NCBI GenBank assembly: GCA_035310125.1
Contig: DATGEP010000114.1
Location: 1-5,762 of the forward strand
Length of the DNA stretch: 5,762 nucleotides
Source: DATGEP01 sp035310125
GTDB taxonomy: Bacteria > Chloroflexota > Ktedonobacteria > Ktedonobacterales > JADMIN01
Direction of reading: 5' to 3'
The notes beneath the pieces were generated by a model. It had not been told where the DNA came from, ran no database searches, and worked only from the letters and a program-made list of their open reading frames with translations. How positions within the stretch are numbered: the stretch's first letter is position 1; each line of letters starts with the position of its first letter. Below, in pieces: positions 5,603 through 5,762 of this stretch. The position numbers were made by a program, and so were the translations under genes.

Positions 5603-5618
5603 GACCGGCTCGCCGGTC
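5603..5618. repeat. Perfect 7-bp inverted repeat next to the insertion-sequence end
   Basis: GACCGGC-TC-GCCGGTC is a perfect palindrome with a 2-nt centre. It lies 26-41 bp upstream of the protein C start and 7 bp from the candidate left end of the insertion sequence. It could be an operator, a structured target favoured by the transposon, or chance in GC-rich DNA. No T-run follows on either strand, so it is not a good intrinsic terminator. Confidence 0.35.
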
Positions 5619-5625
5619 GTTCCTA

Positions 5626-5762
5626 GAGCCTGTTATGCACTTTGGCTTGGTACGCTGGGAGGATGGAAACACGCCACCCCTATCCCAGCGACGTAAGTGA
5701 TGACGAGTGGGCGTTCGTGGCGCCCTACCTGACCCTGATGATGGAGGAGGCGCCGCAGCGGC
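5626..5762 (+). mobile_element. Left end of an IS5-family insertion sequence (partial)
   Basis: The candidate left terminal repeat begins GAGCCTGTTATGCACTT at 5626, just inside a CTAG (5623-5626). Some IS5-family groups use CTAG or TA as the target. The transposase start follows 37 bp later, a normal compact IS layout. The element runs off the right edge, so the right repeat and the target duplication cannot be checked. The exact terminal base is inferred. Confidence 0.6.
5663..5762 (+). CDS. IS5-family transposase, N-terminal 33 codons (runs off the window)
   Basis: This enzyme would excise and insert the element carrying it. The N-terminus, with YPSDVSDDEWAFVAPYL, is the conserved opening of IS5-family DDE transposases (YPSDlsdxqWxxiePxl). 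The catalytic DDE residues lie beyond the window. The ATG at 5663 abuts a GGGAGG (5657-5662) with no spacer, an unusually tight arrangement that would favour weak translation, as expected for a transposase. In-frame ATGs at 5738 and 5741 would remove the conserved block, so they are unlikely starts. Completeness of the gene cannot be judged. Confidence 0.85.
   Translation, partial: METRHPYPSDVSDDEWAFVAPYLTLMMEEAPQR

Noticed and set aside
5344..5700. 118-codon plus-strand frame spanning protein C and the IS left end
   Set aside because: It crosses the candidate insertion-sequence boundary and is antisense to the better-supported protein C frame.

Overview
The window comes from a GC-rich bacterial genome. 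Most genes strongly prefer G or C at third codon positions. An AT-richer stretch (about 90-860) and the start of an insertion sequence at the right edge mark it as accessory, horizontally assembled DNA. I cannot name the host. Nothing here fixes a phylum, and the IS5-type transposase is widespread.

Layout, left to right. Positions 1-89 hold the end of a GC-rich gene that enters from the left. Its reading frame is uncertain. Composition changes sharply near 90, and an AT-richer plus-strand gene for a four-helix membrane protein follows (207-857). Its 5' end looks broken by a one-base frameshift: a plausible original N-terminus lies at 151-198 in another frame. This gene ends tail to tail with, and overlaps by 11 bp, a long minus-strand cluster. 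Read in its direction of transcription, the cluster is: small zinc protein A (4529-4254), small zinc-ribbon protein B (4306-4052), a probable PD-(D/E)XK restriction endonuclease (3993-2725), and a large site-specific DNA methyltransferase of the TSPPY type (2718-847). A promoter-like pair sits just upstream of zinc protein A. The methyltransferase starts 6 bp after the endonuclease stop, which suggests translational coupling.

A SRAP/YedK-family abasic-site protein (4655-5302) is divergently transcribed from the cluster. Its own promoter-like sequence overlaps the cluster's promoter. A third small protein with a H/C/C/C zinc-site pattern (5577-5113, minus strand) overlaps the SRAP 3' end. The window ends inside the first 33 codons of an IS5-family transposase, preceded by a candidate left inverted repeat.

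Working hypothesis: 847-4529 is a Type II-like restriction-modification operon led by two zinc-binding accessory proteins instead of the usual helix-turn-helix controller. The AT-rich membrane protein and the SRAP protein are flanking partners or passengers. The methyltransferase, SRAP protein and transposase are recognised from clear motifs. The endonuclease is inferred from one active-site motif plus context. The zinc proteins and the membrane protein have no function I can assign.
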